A DNA stretch of 64,000 nt. Source: Alphaproteobacteria bacterium (lineage in GTDB: Bacteria; Pseudomonadota; Alphaproteobacteria; JAEULC01). The stretch covers positions 43,051 to 107,050 of the forward strand of contig JAKLKW010000006.1 in NCBI GenBank assembly GCA_023150455.1, read 5' to 3'. How positions within the stretch are numbered: position 1 is the first letter of the stretch; each line of letters starts with the position of its first letter. The notes under the pieces were generated by a model. The model had not been told where the DNA came from and searched no databases. It saw only the letters and a program-made list of their open reading frames with translations. The position numbers were made by a program, and so were the translations under genes. This document shows, piece after piece, positions 46,292-55,734 of the stretch.

Positions 46292-47203
46292 ATGCTGAGA
46301 ATCGGGCTGATCGGCTGCGGCAGATGGGGCCGGCACATCCTGCGCGACCTCCTCTCGCTTGGCGCCAGCGTCAGCGTCGTCACGCGGCAAGCCGACGGCG
46401 CCGAGCTGCTGCGCGCCGGCGCGGCAGCGGTGGCGGACTCGGTCGCGGCGCTGCCGCCGGTCGACGGGTTCGTCGTCGCGACCCCGACCTCGACCCATGC
46501 CGCGGTGATCGAGTCGCTGCCGGCGGGCGCGCCGATCTTCTGCGAGAAGCCGTTATGCGACGACGCCGGACGCGCCCGGCGCCTGCTCGAGATCGCGCGC
46601 GATCGATTGTTCGTGATGGACAAGTGGCGCTATCACGAGGGCGTGCTGGCGCTTGCCGCCGTCGCCCGCGCGGGCGAGCTCGGGCCCGTCCTCGGGCTGC
46701 GCACGACGCGCGTCGGCTGGGGGCACGACTACGCCGACGTCGACTGCGTCTGGACCCTGTTGCCGCACGAGCTCGGCATCGCCCGCGAGATCCTGGGCCG
46801 TGCCCTGCCGCCGCGGGGCGCCGTGGCCGACCGGAACGCCGACGGCGTCCTGGGCATGGTCGCGATCATGGCGGACGCCGGCGGGCCGTGGCACGTCGCG
46901 GAGATCGGCGCGCGTTCGCCCGAGCGGCAGCGGACGGTGACGCTGCTCTGTCGCGACGGTTCGGCCCGTTTGACGGACGCCTACGCCGACCACATCGAGC
47001 TGATCCCCAGCCCGCCGGCGAACGGCAAGGCCGACGCTCTGCCGCCGACGAAGCGGCCGATCGCCGTCACCATGCCGCTGCTCGCCGAGCTCAAAGTGTT
47101 CGTCGACCATGTGCGGGGCGGACCGCCGCCCAAGAGCGCGGCGGCCGAAGGCGCAGCGGCGGTGGAGACGATCGCGGCGCTGAGGCGCCTCGCCGGGATC
47201 TGA
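46292..47203 (+). CDS. Gfo/Idh/MocA family oxidoreductase
   Basis: MLRIGLIGCGRWGRHILRDLLSLGASVSVVTRQ...; DGFVVATPTSTHAAVIESLPAGAPIFCEKPLCDD. Confidence 0.92.
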   Translation: MLRIGLIGCGRWGRHILRDLLSLGASVSVVTRQADGAELLRAGAAAVADSVAALPPVDGFVVATPTSTHAAVIESLPAGAPIFCEKPLCDDAGRARRLLEIARDRLFVMDKWRYHEGVLALAAVARAGELGPVLGLRTTRVGWGHDYADVDCVWTLLPHELGIAREILGRALPPRGAVADRNADGVLGMVAIMADAGGPWHVAEIGARSPERQRTVTLLCRDGSARLTDAYADHIELIPSPPANGKADALPPTKRPIAVTMPLLAELKVFVDHVRGGPPPKSAAAEGAAAVETIAALRRLAGI

Positions 47204-47229
47204 GCAGCCGGAGCCGGCCCAAGGGCCCG

Positions 47230-47982
47230 CTAGTAGAGGTGCTGGCCGCCCGTCACGAAGATCTCGGTGCCCGTCACGTAGGCGAAGTCGGGCGAGCAGA
47301 GCTGGTAGACGGTGGCGGCGACTTCCTCGGGCGTACCCATGCGGTGCATCGGGATGCGGGTGATCAGCGGCTCGTAGTCAGGCCCGATCATGTCGGTCTC
47401 GATCTCGCCCGGCGCCACGGCGTTCACGCGCACGCCGAGCTGCGCGAACTCGACCGCCATCTCGCGCGTCAGCGCCGACAGCGCCGCCTTCGACGTGGAG
47501 TAGGCCGAGCCGGCGAAGGGATGGATGGCGTGGCCGGCGATCGACGTGATGTTGACGATGGCGCCCTTGCCCAGGCGCAGCGCCGGCGCGAATCCGCGCG
47601 CCAGCACCAGCGGCGCGAAGAAGTTCAGCTCGAACACCTGGCGCCATCCGTCGATCGCGCCGTTGAGGCAGCCCAGGCGCTCCTTGAACGGCGTCTTGGG
47701 CGACACGGCGGCGTTGTTGACCAGCGCGTGCAGCGGCTGGCCGCCGAGCGCCTCGTTGGCCGCCGCGATGAAGGCGTCGCGGCTGGCGGGATCGGCCAGA
47801 TCGGCCGGGATGTGGTGCGTCCAGTTCGGGTCGCGCCGGCACTCGGGCGGGGCGTCCTCGCGCGAGCAGCTGATGATGCGCCAGCCCTCCGCCGAGAAGC
47901 GCCCGACCGTGGCATGGCCGATGCCGCGCGACGCGCCGGTGAGCACGACGCTGCGCCGCCCGGTCATGGTCCCTTCGGACAC
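47230..47982 (-). CDS. SDR family oxidoreductase
   Basis: RSVVLTGASRGIGHATVGRFSAEGWRIISCSRED...; HALVNNAAVSP; SAYSTSKAALSALTREMAVEFAQLGVRVNAVAPGEIETDM. Confidence 0.95.
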   Translation of the reverse strand: MSEGTMTGRRSVVLTGASRGIGHATVGRFSAEGWRIISCSREDAPPECRRDPNWTHHIPADLADPASRDAFIAAANEALGGQPLHALVNNAAVSPKTPFKERLGCLNGAIDGWRQVFELNFFAPLVLARGFAPALRLGKGAIVNITSIAGHAIHPFAGSAYSTSKAALSALTREMAVEFAQLGVRVNAVAPGEIETDMIGPDYEPLITRIPMHRMGTPEEVAATVYQLCSPDFAYVTGTEIFVTGGQHLY

Positions 47983-47995
47983 GTGGGGCGCGCGC

Positions 47996-48994
47996 TCATC
48001 CGCCCGTCTCGACCACGACGCGGCCGCGCACCTGCCCCTTCAGGATCTCGCCCGCCAGGCGCGGCAGGTCGGCGAGCCTGGCCGGCTGGACCATCCGGTC
48101 GAGCTTGTCGAGCGGCAGGTCGCGGGCGATCCGGTTCCACGCCTCGCGCCGCTGCGGCACCGGGCACATCACCGAATCGATGCCCAGCAGGTTGACGCCG
48201 CGCAGCAGGAACGGGATCACGGTGGTCTCGAGCTTGGGCCCGCCCGCCAGGCCGCAGGCCGCGACCGAGCCGCGGTACTTCGTCTGCGACAGCACCGTCG
48301 CCAGCGTCGTGCCGCCGACCGAATCGACGGCCCCGGCCCAGCGCTCGCTGTCGAGCGGCTTGCCCGACGGCGTCGCCAGCGTCGCGCGGTCGATCACCTC
48401 GCGGGCGCCGAGGCCCCGCAGATAGTCGTGCGTCTCCGCGCGGCCGGTCGAGCAGGCGACATTGAAGCCCAGCTTCGCCAGGATCGCGGTGGCGACGCTG
48501 CCGACGCCGCCGCCGGCGCCGGTGACGAGCACGTCGCCCTGGGCCGGCTGCACCCCGTGCGCCTCCAGCGCCATGACGGCCAGCATGGCGGTGAAGCCGG
48601 CGGTGCCCACCGCCATCGCCTGCCGCGCGGTCAGGGCCTTGGGCAGCGGCACCAGCCATTCGCCCTTGACCCGCGCGCGCGTGGCGTAGCCGCCCCATTG
48701 CACCTCGCCGACGCGCCATCCGGTCAGCACGACGGCGTCGCCCGGCTTCCAGTCCCCGTGGCGCGATTCCTCCACGACGCCCGCGAAGTCGATGCCCGGC
48801 ACGTGCGGGTACTTGCGCACCAGCCGGCCGACGCCGCTGAGGATCATGCCGTCCTTGTAGTTGAGCGTCGAATGCGTGACGCGCACGGTCACGTCGCCCG
48901 CCGGCAGCGCCGTGAGCGGCAGCTCCTCGAGCGACGACTTCACCTTGCCGTCGGCTTCCTCGAGCACGAGGGCGGAAAACGTATCGGCTGCCAT
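47996..48994 (-). CDS. MDR family oxidoreductase, acrylyl-CoA reductase (AcuI/YhdH)-like
   Basis: MAADTFSALVLEEADGKVKSSLEELPLTALPAGDVTVRVTHSTLNYKDGMILSGVGRLVRKYPHVPGIDFAGVVEES...; VLVTGAGGGVGSVATAILAKLGFNVACSTGRAE. Confidence 0.93.
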   Translation of the reverse strand: MAADTFSALVLEEADGKVKSSLEELPLTALPAGDVTVRVTHSTLNYKDGMILSGVGRLVRKYPHVPGIDFAGVVEESRHGDWKPGDAVVLTGWRVGEVQWGGYATRARVKGEWLVPLPKALTARQAMAVGTAGFTAMLAVMALEAHGVQPAQGDVLVTGAGGGVGSVATAILAKLGFNVACSTGRAETHDYLRGLGAREVIDRATLATPSGKPLDSERWAGAVDSVGGTTLATVLSQTKYRGSVAACGLAGGPKLETTVIPFLLRGVNLLGIDSVMCPVPQRREAWNRIARDLPLDKLDRMVQPARLADLPRLAGEILKGQVRGRVVVETGG

Positions 48995-48999
48995 GACGC

Positions 49000-49587
49000 C
49001 TAGCTCGCGACCGGCGAGGACTGCAGATCGGGCAGCCACTCCTGCAGCGCGATCTCCAGCGTGATGCAGATCGGATTGCCGCCGCGCACGAACTCGCCGC
49101 CATAGACGCTGGCGTCGGAGTCCGAGATTGTGCCGCGCAGCGTGGCCACGGGCTTGCCGGTCTCGTCGGGGCGCACCTCGCCGTTCAGCGTCAGGATCTC
49201 GATGCCGGGGCCCTCGACCGTGATCAGGGTCAGCGAGTCGCCTTCGCCATAGCCGAGCGCCGCGTCCACCAGGCTGCCGACGGCGCTGCGCACGACGGCA
49301 TACGTGATGCCATGCGAGGCGCAGACGCGCTCCACCCCGGCGACCAGGTCGATGTTCGGGCGGACGCGGGCGAGGATCATGCGGCCGTAGCGGCCGCGCT
49401 CGACCAGCGTCGCCAGCGTGCCCGGGCGATCCTCGTTCAGGGTATAGGGCGCGGCCGGGGGCACCAGCACGGCGGCGGGCTTCACCGCGCCGATCTTGCG
49501 CGCGCGCGGCTTCGTTTTCTTCGGCGCCGGCGCGGCCTTGCGCGCGGCTGCGGGCCTGTGGGCCGCTTGCTTGCGCCGGGCGGTCAT
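49000..49587 (-). CDS. PPC/DUF296-domain protein with basic N-terminal extension; His positions of the usual site substituted
   Basis: MTARRKQAAHRPAAARKAAPAPKKTKPRARKIGAVKP...; RYGRMILARVRPNIDLVAGVERVCASHGITYAVVRSAVGSLVDAALGYG...; TLRGTISDSDASVYGGEFVRGGNPICITLEIALQEW. Confidence 0.8.
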   Translation of the reverse strand: MTARRKQAAHRPAAARKAAPAPKKTKPRARKIGAVKPAAVLVPPAAPYTLNEDRPGTLATLVERGRYGRMILARVRPNIDLVAGVERVCASHGITYAVVRSAVGSLVDAALGYGEGDSLTLITVEGPGIEILTLNGEVRPDETGKPVATLRGTISDSDASVYGGEFVRGGNPICITLEIALQEWLPDLQSSPVAS

Positions 49588-50120
49588 GCCGCCACCTTGT
49601 GCGCCGCGCCGAGCGCCATCGGATGGAAGATCGGGTAGTTGGTCTCGGCGTCATAGCGCACCGCCAGCGCCGCGTCGGCCAGGGCGGCGGCCAACGCGAC
49701 CACGCCGCCCGGACCGACCGTGCAGACGCCCGGTGGCAGGTGGCCGCCATGGACGGCGCCGTCGCGATCCACCACGACGGCGTGGCAGTGCACGATCGAC
49801 TTGCCCATCTCGTCGATGCCGAGGAAGGCGTTGCCGCTCAACAGCGTGACCGGCCCGACCAGCGTGGTCGGCGCGCCATAGGTCGCGACGCGCTTGCCGT
49901 CGCGGCAGGGCTGGCCGGTGAGATACTGCATGCGCGCGAAACGCCCGCCGTTTAGGAACACCGCCGCCGAGGCGACCCCGGCGCCCGTCAGGGCGCGCGC
50001 AAGGCCGTTCAGCAGATCGGTCCCCTCGGGCACCACGATGCGCAGCTCGCCGCCGCTCGATGCCGCCACGCTCAACACGCGCGGACGCGCCGGCTTGCCC
50101 GGCTGCCTGATTGTTCTCAC
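49584..50120 (-). CDS. PPC/DUF296-domain protein with HxH...GGH motif retained
   Basis: RIVVPEGTDLLNGLARALTGAGVASAAVFLNGGRFARMQYLTG...; SIVHCHAVVVDRDGAVHGGHLPPGVC; overlaps the downstream gene by 4 nt. Confidence 0.78.
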   Translation of the reverse strand: MRTIRQPGKPARPRVLSVAASSGGELRIVVPEGTDLLNGLARALTGAGVASAAVFLNGGRFARMQYLTGQPCRDGKRVATYGAPTTLVGPVTLLSGNAFLGIDEMGKSIVHCHAVVVDRDGAVHGGHLPPGVCTVGPGGVVALAAALADAALAVRYDAETNYPIFHPMALGAAHKVAA

Positions 50121-50142
50121 CGTCGTCTCCTCGTGCTTCGCG

Positions 50143-51729
50143 TCACGGTCCCTGCTCCTTGCTCAGCTCGCCGCGTGCGTAGAGCTGATCGCGGATCAGG
50201 TGCTTCGGCACCTTGCCATAGCCCGACTTCGGCAGGTCCGGCCAGAAGAACACCCGGCGAGGCCACTTGTACTTGGCGAGCCTGCCGTCGAGGTAGTGCA
50301 GCAACTCGTCCTCGCGCGGTAGCGCGCCCTCGGCCGGAACCACGACCGCCACGCCGGACTCGCCCCATTTCGGATCGGGCACGCCGAGCACGGCCACTTC
50401 CGACACGGCCGGATGCGTCAGCAGCACCTCCTCGCATTCGCGCGGGTACACGTTGGCGCCGCCCGAGATGTACATGTCCGAGGCGCGGCCCGTGATGTAG
50501 AGGAAACCCTGAGCGTCCAGGCGGCCGAGGTCGCCGGTGTGGAACCAGCCGTCCTTCAGCGCCTTGGCGTTGGCCTCGGGATTGTTCCAGTAGCCCAGGA
50601 ACACGCCCGGCCCGCGCACGCAGATCTCGCCCTTCTCGCCGGGTCCCAGACGCCTGCCGGACGGGTCCTTGATCGCGATCTCCATGCCGGTGCGCGGATA
50701 GCCGCAGGTGCCGATCCGCGCATCCGGCGCGTCGTCGTCGAGCGTGTGCAGGGCCGGCGGCAGGACGGTGATGTTGCCGGTCACTTCGCCCAGGCCGAAA
50801 TACTGCACCAGCACCGGGCCCAGCTTCTCCAGGGCCTTCTTCTGGTCCGCGCGATACATCGGCGCGCCGGCATAGATCACTTGGCGCAGCGACGAATGGT
50901 CGTACCGATCCACCGCCGGGTCGTCCACCAGCATCTTCACGATGGTCGGCACGGTGAACATGTTCGTGACGCGGTGCCGCGCGACCAGCCGCCAAGCCTC
51001 CTCGACGTCCAGCTTGTCGCTCGGCAGCAGCACGCTCCTGGCGCCGCGCGCCACGTTGACCAGCATGTGCATGCCCGCCCCGTGCGACAGCGGCGCCACG
51101 ACCAGCGAGGCGTCGTGCTCGCTCAGGCCCGGCATCAGGTCGGCGAGGTGGTTCGTCACGACATAGGCCATCTGGCCGTGCGTCAACACCGCGGCCTTCG
51201 GCTTGCCCGTCGTGCCCGAGGTGAAGAAGAACCAGACCGGATCGTCGTAGGACACGTCCTCCTCGAAGGACGGCGCGCCGGCGTGCTTGGCCACCAGCGC
51301 CTCGTAGGCGTGCTCGCCGGCGCGCGGCTCGGCGACGGCGATCACGTGCCCGAGCGCGGGCGAGCCGGCCCTGACGGCGTCGACATGCTCGCCGAAGCCG
51401 CGGTCGTAGATGAACGCCTTGGCGCCCGAGGACTGGCCGAGCCAGGCGATCTCGGGCGGCGTCAGGCGGTAGTTGGTCGGCACCCACGCGGCGCCGGCCT
51501 TGAACACGGCCCAGCACGTCTCGAACATCTGGTTCGAGTTGCGCGACTGCACCAGCACGCGGTCGCCCTTGGCCACGCCCAAGCCCCGCAAGGCCGCCGC
51601 CAGCGCGTTGACGCGCTGGTCGATCTCGCGCCAGGTCCAGGTCCGGTCGCGCCAGACCAGGCCCGGCCGGTCGGGCAGCCGCCGTGCCATGTCCGACAGC
51701 AGCCGGCCGAGATTCATCACGTCGCCCAT
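50143..51729 (-). CDS. Acyl-CoA synthetase (AMP-dependent ligase)
   Basis: DMARRLPDRPGLVWRDRTWTWREIDQRVNALAAAL...; VWFFFTSGTTGKPKAAVLTHGQMAYV; GWFHTGDLGRLDAQGFLYITGRASDMYISGGANVYPRECEEVL. Confidence 0.96.
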   Translation of the reverse strand: MGDVMNLGRLLSDMARRLPDRPGLVWRDRTWTWREIDQRVNALAAALRGLGVAKGDRVLVQSRNSNQMFETCWAVFKAGAAWVPTNYRLTPPEIAWLGQSSGAKAFIYDRGFGEHVDAVRAGSPALGHVIAVAEPRAGEHAYEALVAKHAGAPSFEEDVSYDDPVWFFFTSGTTGKPKAAVLTHGQMAYVVTNHLADLMPGLSEHDASLVVAPLSHGAGMHMLVNVARGARSVLLPSDKLDVEEAWRLVARHRVTNMFTVPTIVKMLVDDPAVDRYDHSSLRQVIYAGAPMYRADQKKALEKLGPVLVQYFGLGEVTGNITVLPPALHTLDDDAPDARIGTCGYPRTGMEIAIKDPSGRRLGPGEKGEICVRGPGVFLGYWNNPEANAKALKDGWFHTGDLGRLDAQGFLYITGRASDMYISGGANVYPRECEEVLLTHPAVSEVAVLGVPDPKWGESGVAVVVPAEGALPREDELLHYLDGRLAKYKWPRRVFFWPDLPKSGYGKVPKHLIRDQLYARGELSKEQGP

Positions 51730-51764
51730 GGCGGTCCCCGAGTACGCGACGCGCCCCGGCGGCC

Positions 51765-52931
51765 CTAGCGCAGCGGCTCCAGGATGCTCACGTAGTTCGC
51801 CACGGCGGCGCCGCCCATGTTGAAGATGCCGGCCAGCTTCGGGTTGCGCAGCTGCATGCCGCCGGCCGTGCCGGTCAGCTGCATCGACGCCAGCACGTGC
51901 ATCGACACGCCGGTCGCGCCGATCGGATGGCCCTTGGATTTCAGGCCGCCCGACGGGTTGACCGGCAGCTTGCCGTCCTTCTCGGTCCAGCCCTCCAGGA
52001 TCGCGCGCGCGCCCTGGCCCTCGGGCGCGAGGCCCATGGCCTCGTACTCGATCAGCTCGGCCAGGGTGAAGCAGTCATGCGTCTCGACCAGGCTGAGGTC
52101 GAGAAGGTCGATGCCCGCCGTCTCGAGCGCGCGCTTCCAGGCGACGGCCGGGCCCTCGAACCGGACGATGTCGCGCTTGCTCATCGGCAGGTAGTCGTTG
52201 ACCTGCTCGTTGGCGCGGAACACGACGGCCTTCTTCATGCCGAGCGCGGTGTCGACGTCGGCCAGCACCAGCGCCGCCGCGCCGTCGGACACCAGCGAGC
52301 AGTCCGTGCGCTTGAGCGGCCCGGCGACGATCGGGTTCTTCTCCGACACGTTGCGGCAGAACTCGTAGCCCAGATCCTTCTGCATCTGCGCCAGCGGGTT
52401 GTGCACGCCGTTCCTGTGGTTCTTGGCGGCAATGCGCGCCAGCGCGTCGGACTGGTCGCCGTAGCGCTGGAAATACTGCTGCGCGATGCGGCCGAACACG
52501 CCGGCGAAGCCGCCCTCGATGTCGCCTTCCTCTTTCTGGTACGCGGCCTTGATCAGGACGCCGCCGATCTCCGGCCCGCTCAGCTCGGTCATCTTCTCGA
52601 CGCCGACGACCAGCACGATGCGCGCCCGGCGGGCGTCGATCGCGCCGATGCCCTGGCGCACGGCGGCAGAGCCGGTGGCGCAGGCGTTCTCGACCCGCGT
52701 CGCCGGCTTGTAGCGGAGCTTGTCGGAAACCTGCAGCACCAGGGACGAGGTGAATTCCTGGCGCACGAAGCCGCCGTTGAAATGACCGAGGAAGATCTCG
52801 TCGACGTCCTCGGGCCCGATGCCGGCATCGGCCATGGCGTCGGCTGCGACCTTGGCGATCATTCCCTCGACGTCGATGCCGTCCATCTTGCCGAACTTGC
52901 TGTGCGACCAGCCGACGATGCAGGCGGTCAT
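51765..52931 (-). CDS. Thiolase family protein (acetyl-CoA acetyltransferase / lipid-transfer type)
   Basis: MTACIVGWSHSKFGKMDGIDVEGMIAKVAADAMADAGIGPEDVDEIFLGHFNGGFV...; RVENACATGSAAVRQG; VETHDCFTLAELIEYEAMGLAPEGQG; NPSGGLKSKGHPIGATGVSM. Confidence 0.95.
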   Translation of the reverse strand: MTACIVGWSHSKFGKMDGIDVEGMIAKVAADAMADAGIGPEDVDEIFLGHFNGGFVRQEFTSSLVLQVSDKLRYKPATRVENACATGSAAVRQGIGAIDARRARIVLVVGVEKMTELSGPEIGGVLIKAAYQKEEGDIEGGFAGVFGRIAQQYFQRYGDQSDALARIAAKNHRNGVHNPLAQMQKDLGYEFCRNVSEKNPIVAGPLKRTDCSLVSDGAAALVLADVDTALGMKKAVVFRANEQVNDYLPMSKRDIVRFEGPAVAWKRALETAGIDLLDLSLVETHDCFTLAELIEYEAMGLAPEGQGARAILEGWTEKDGKLPVNPSGGLKSKGHPIGATGVSMHVLASMQLTGTAGGMQLRNPKLAGIFNMGGAAVANYVSILEPLR

Positions 52932-53007
52932 GGGAGTCCTCCGGTCTCGCGGTGTCGGGATTGATGCAAACCTTAGCGGCTTGACGCCTGCACGGCAATC
53001 GACGCCA

Positions 53008-53787
53008 ATGCGACGCATGACGGGGACGGGGGAGCAGCGCAGCCGGGTCGTCCTGGTCGCGGGCGGCGCCAGCGGCATCGGCCTCGCGGCCGCGCAGGCG
53101 CTTGCGCGCGACGGCGACACGGTGGTGCTCGCCGACCGCGACGGCGACCTCGCGCACCGCGCCGCAGCGGATATCGGCGGCCGGGCCGTCGCCGTTGCCT
53201 GCGATGTTACGGACGAGGCCGAGGTCGACGCGCTGATCGAGAAAGCCGTGGCCCGGGGCGGCCGCCTGGACGCGGCGGTGAACAGCGCCGGCATCGGCTT
53301 GCAGAAGCCGTTCCTCGAGACGACGGCGGCGGACTGGCGCCGCGTGCACGACGTCAACCTGTTCGGCGCCTTCCTCATCGGCCGCGCCGCCGCGCGGCGG
53401 ATGGTGGCGCAGGGGCAGGGCGGGCGGATCGTGCAGATCGCGTCGATCAGCGGCAACCGCGGCAGCATGGGCCGTGCCGCCTACGGCGCGTCCAAGGCCG
53501 GTCTCATGAACCTGACGCAGGTGATGGCGGTCGAGCTCGCGCCGCACGGCATCACCGTCAACTGCGTCAACCCCGGCCCGGTCGACACGGCGCTCGCCCG
53601 CGCCGTGCACACCGAGGCGACACGCGCCGGCTGGCGCCGCGCCGTCCCGCTCGAGCGCTACGGCACGGTCGAGGAGATCGCCGCCGCGGTCCGCTTCCTG
53701 CTCTCGCCCGGCGCGTCCTACGTCACCGGCGTGACGCTCGACGTCGACGGCGGCTTCACGGCAGCGGGTCTGCGGCTGGAGGCGTGA
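53008..53787 (+). CDS. SDR family oxidoreductase
   Basis: SRVVLVAGGASGIGLAAAQALARDGDTVVLADRDG...; AVNSAGIG; AAYGASKAGLMNLTQVMAVELAPHGITVNCVNPGPVDT. Confidence 0.95.
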   Translation: MRRMTGTGEQRSRVVLVAGGASGIGLAAAQALARDGDTVVLADRDGDLAHRAAADIGGRAVAVACDVTDEAEVDALIEKAVARGGRLDAAVNSAGIGLQKPFLETTAADWRRVHDVNLFGAFLIGRAAARRMVAQGQGGRIVQIASISGNRGSMGRAAYGASKAGLMNLTQVMAVELAPHGITVNCVNPGPVDTALARAVHTEATRAGWRRAVPLERYGTVEEIAAAVRFLLSPGASYVTGVTLDVDGGFTAAGLRLEA

Positions 53788-55117
53788 CGGCCCGCGGACG
53801 GCAGCGCTGCCGGAAGCGCCACGACAGCAGGACGAGCGCCACGATGCTGGCGAGCAGGATCGCGAGAAACAGGCCCGGCGCGCCGAGGCCGAGCGGGAAG
53901 GTGAGCAGCCAGGCGCCGGGGATCATCACGCCGAAATAGGCCGCGAAGTGCAGCGTGGTCGGGACCCAGGCGTCGCCGGTGCCGCGCACGGCCGACAGCA
54001 TCACGCCCTGGCCGCCGTCGGCGATCATGAACCAGGCGGCCATGGCGATCATCGTCGCCGCCAGCGGCGCCAGCGCCGCGTCGGTCGTGAACAGGGCGGC
54101 GATCCCGGGCGCCAGCACGACGAAAGCGATCGACGCCAGCGCCATGACCGCCATGCAGACGCCGAGGCCGACCCAGCCGGCCATCGCCATCTCGGCGCGA
54201 TCGCCGCGGCCGCGCGCATGGCCGACGCGCACTGCCGTGCCGACCCCGAGGCCCACCGCCGTCATGAACGCCAAGGCCGAGCAGTTGAGCGAGATCGACC
54301 AGGCGGCAAGCGGCAGGGTCCCCAGCCACCCCGCGAAGATGCTCATCGAGCCGAAGGCCGCGGCCTCGAGCCCGTAGCTCACGCCCGAGGCATAGCCGAT
54401 GCCGCGCGCCGCGGCGCCGTCGCGCCAGGGCCGGCGCGGCCGCTCGCGCACGGCGAAGCGCGCGTGGTCGGCCATCAGCAGCGCATAGGCGATCATGCAA
54501 GCCGCCATGGCCGTGCGCGTCAGCGCCATGGCCACGGCCGAGCCTTCGGCGCCCATCGCCGGCATGCCCCAATGGCCCAGCACGAACAGCCAGTTGAGGA
54601 ACGCGTTCAACAGGTTGGCGAACAGGATCGCCACCATGCCCGGCTCCGGCCGCTTGATCGCCTCGAGGAAGAACGTGGTGGTGACGTAGAGCGCCGTGCC
54701 GGGCAGCGACCAGCCCAGGATCGCCAGCACCCGCCCGCCGCCCGCGGCGATGTCCGGCGCCTGGCCGGTCAAGAGGAACAGCTTCTCGCCGAACTGGCAG
54801 AGCACCGCGCCGACGAGGCCGACAATCAGCGCATAGACGAGCGAGCGCCGCCAGACCTGGCCGCATTCGCGGTCCCTGCCCGCGCCGAGCGCGTGCGCCG
54901 TCTCCACCATCGTGCCGACCATCAGCCCGACCGTGGTGATGATCAGCGTGCCGATGGCGACGCCGGCGATCGCCATGTAGGCGACCTGCTCGGGGCCGAC
55001 GCGACCGAGGAAGGCGACACCGACCACGGTCATGGTCATCACGCCCGTACGCGAGACGATGACCGGCACGGCCAGGCGCAGCAGTTCCTTCACGTGCTGG
55101 GAGATCGGCATCGACAT
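53756..55117 (-). CDS. MATE family efflux transporter
   Basis: MSMPISQHVKELLRLAVPVIVSRTGVMTMTVVGVAFLGRVGPEQVAYMAIAGVAIGTLI..., about 12 hydrophobic segments. Confidence 0.92.
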   Translation of the reverse strand: MSMPISQHVKELLRLAVPVIVSRTGVMTMTVVGVAFLGRVGPEQVAYMAIAGVAIGTLIITTVGLMVGTMVETAHALGAGRDRECGQVWRRSLVYALIVGLVGAVLCQFGEKLFLLTGQAPDIAAGGGRVLAILGWSLPGTALYVTTTFFLEAIKRPEPGMVAILFANLLNAFLNWLFVLGHWGMPAMGAEGSAVAMALTRTAMAACMIAYALLMADHARFAVRERPRRPWRDGAAARGIGYASGVSYGLEAAAFGSMSIFAGWLGTLPLAAWSISLNCSALAFMTAVGLGVGTAVRVGHARGRGDRAEMAMAGWVGLGVCMAVMALASIAFVVLAPGIAALFTTDAALAPLAATMIAMAAWFMIADGGQGVMLSAVRGTGDAWVPTTLHFAAYFGVMIPGAWLLTFPLGLGAPGLFLAILLASIVALVLLSWRFRQRCRPRAVTPPAADPLP

Positions 55118-55161
55118 GGCCGCGCCCCCGTACAGGGTTTGGACGCGGCCGTCCAGTCGCC

Positions 55162-55734
55162 CTATGGCACGGCTGCCAGCACCGTGCTCGCGGTCACGAT
55201 CTCCGCATACTCGCCCGCGAGGTTGGCGAGCGACAGCGCGTGCACCTCGTCGGCGCTGCGCAACACGCCGTTCCAGTCCCGGCGCGCGAAGGTGAAGCAG
55301 CCGTCGGCGACGAGGCAGGCCCTGAAGCCGAGGCAGGCGGCCATGCGCACGGTCGTCTCGACCGAGTTGTTGGTGATCGCGCCGCAGACGACCAGCGTGT
55401 CCGAGCCCGCCGCGCGCAGAAGCTGCTCGAGCCCGGTGCCGACGAAGGCGCTGGTCGTCTGCTTGGGCACGACCGTCTCGCCCGGAAGCGGACGCACCGC
55501 CGGCTTGAAGTCGTTGCCGGGCCGGCCCGGGCGATAGGCGGAATTGGGCTCGCGCGAGTCGTGGCGCACATGGACGAGCGGCCGGGCGGCGCGCCGCCAG
55601 GCTGCCAGCAGGGCCGCGATCGCTGCCTCGGCCCCGGGATTGTTGCGCGGTCCGTCCTTGGCCCAATAGGGCGCGTCGATCGCCTGCTGAACGTCGATGA
55701 CGATGAGCGTCGCGTTGGCCGGCAGCGCGATCAA
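55162..55734 (-). CDS. Isochorismatase-like cysteine hydrolase
   Basis: ATLIVIDVQQAIDAPYWAKDGPRNNPGAEAAIAALL...; LVCGAITNNSVETTVRMAACLGFRACLVADGCFTF. Confidence 0.94.
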   Translation of the reverse strand: MIALPANATLIVIDVQQAIDAPYWAKDGPRNNPGAEAAIAALLAAWRRAARPLVHVRHDSREPNSAYRPGRPGNDFKPAVRPLPGETVVPKQTTSAFVGTGLEQLLRAAGSDTLVVCGAITNNSVETTVRMAACLGFRACLVADGCFTFARRDWNGVLRSADEVHALSLANLAGEYAEIVTASTVLAAVP

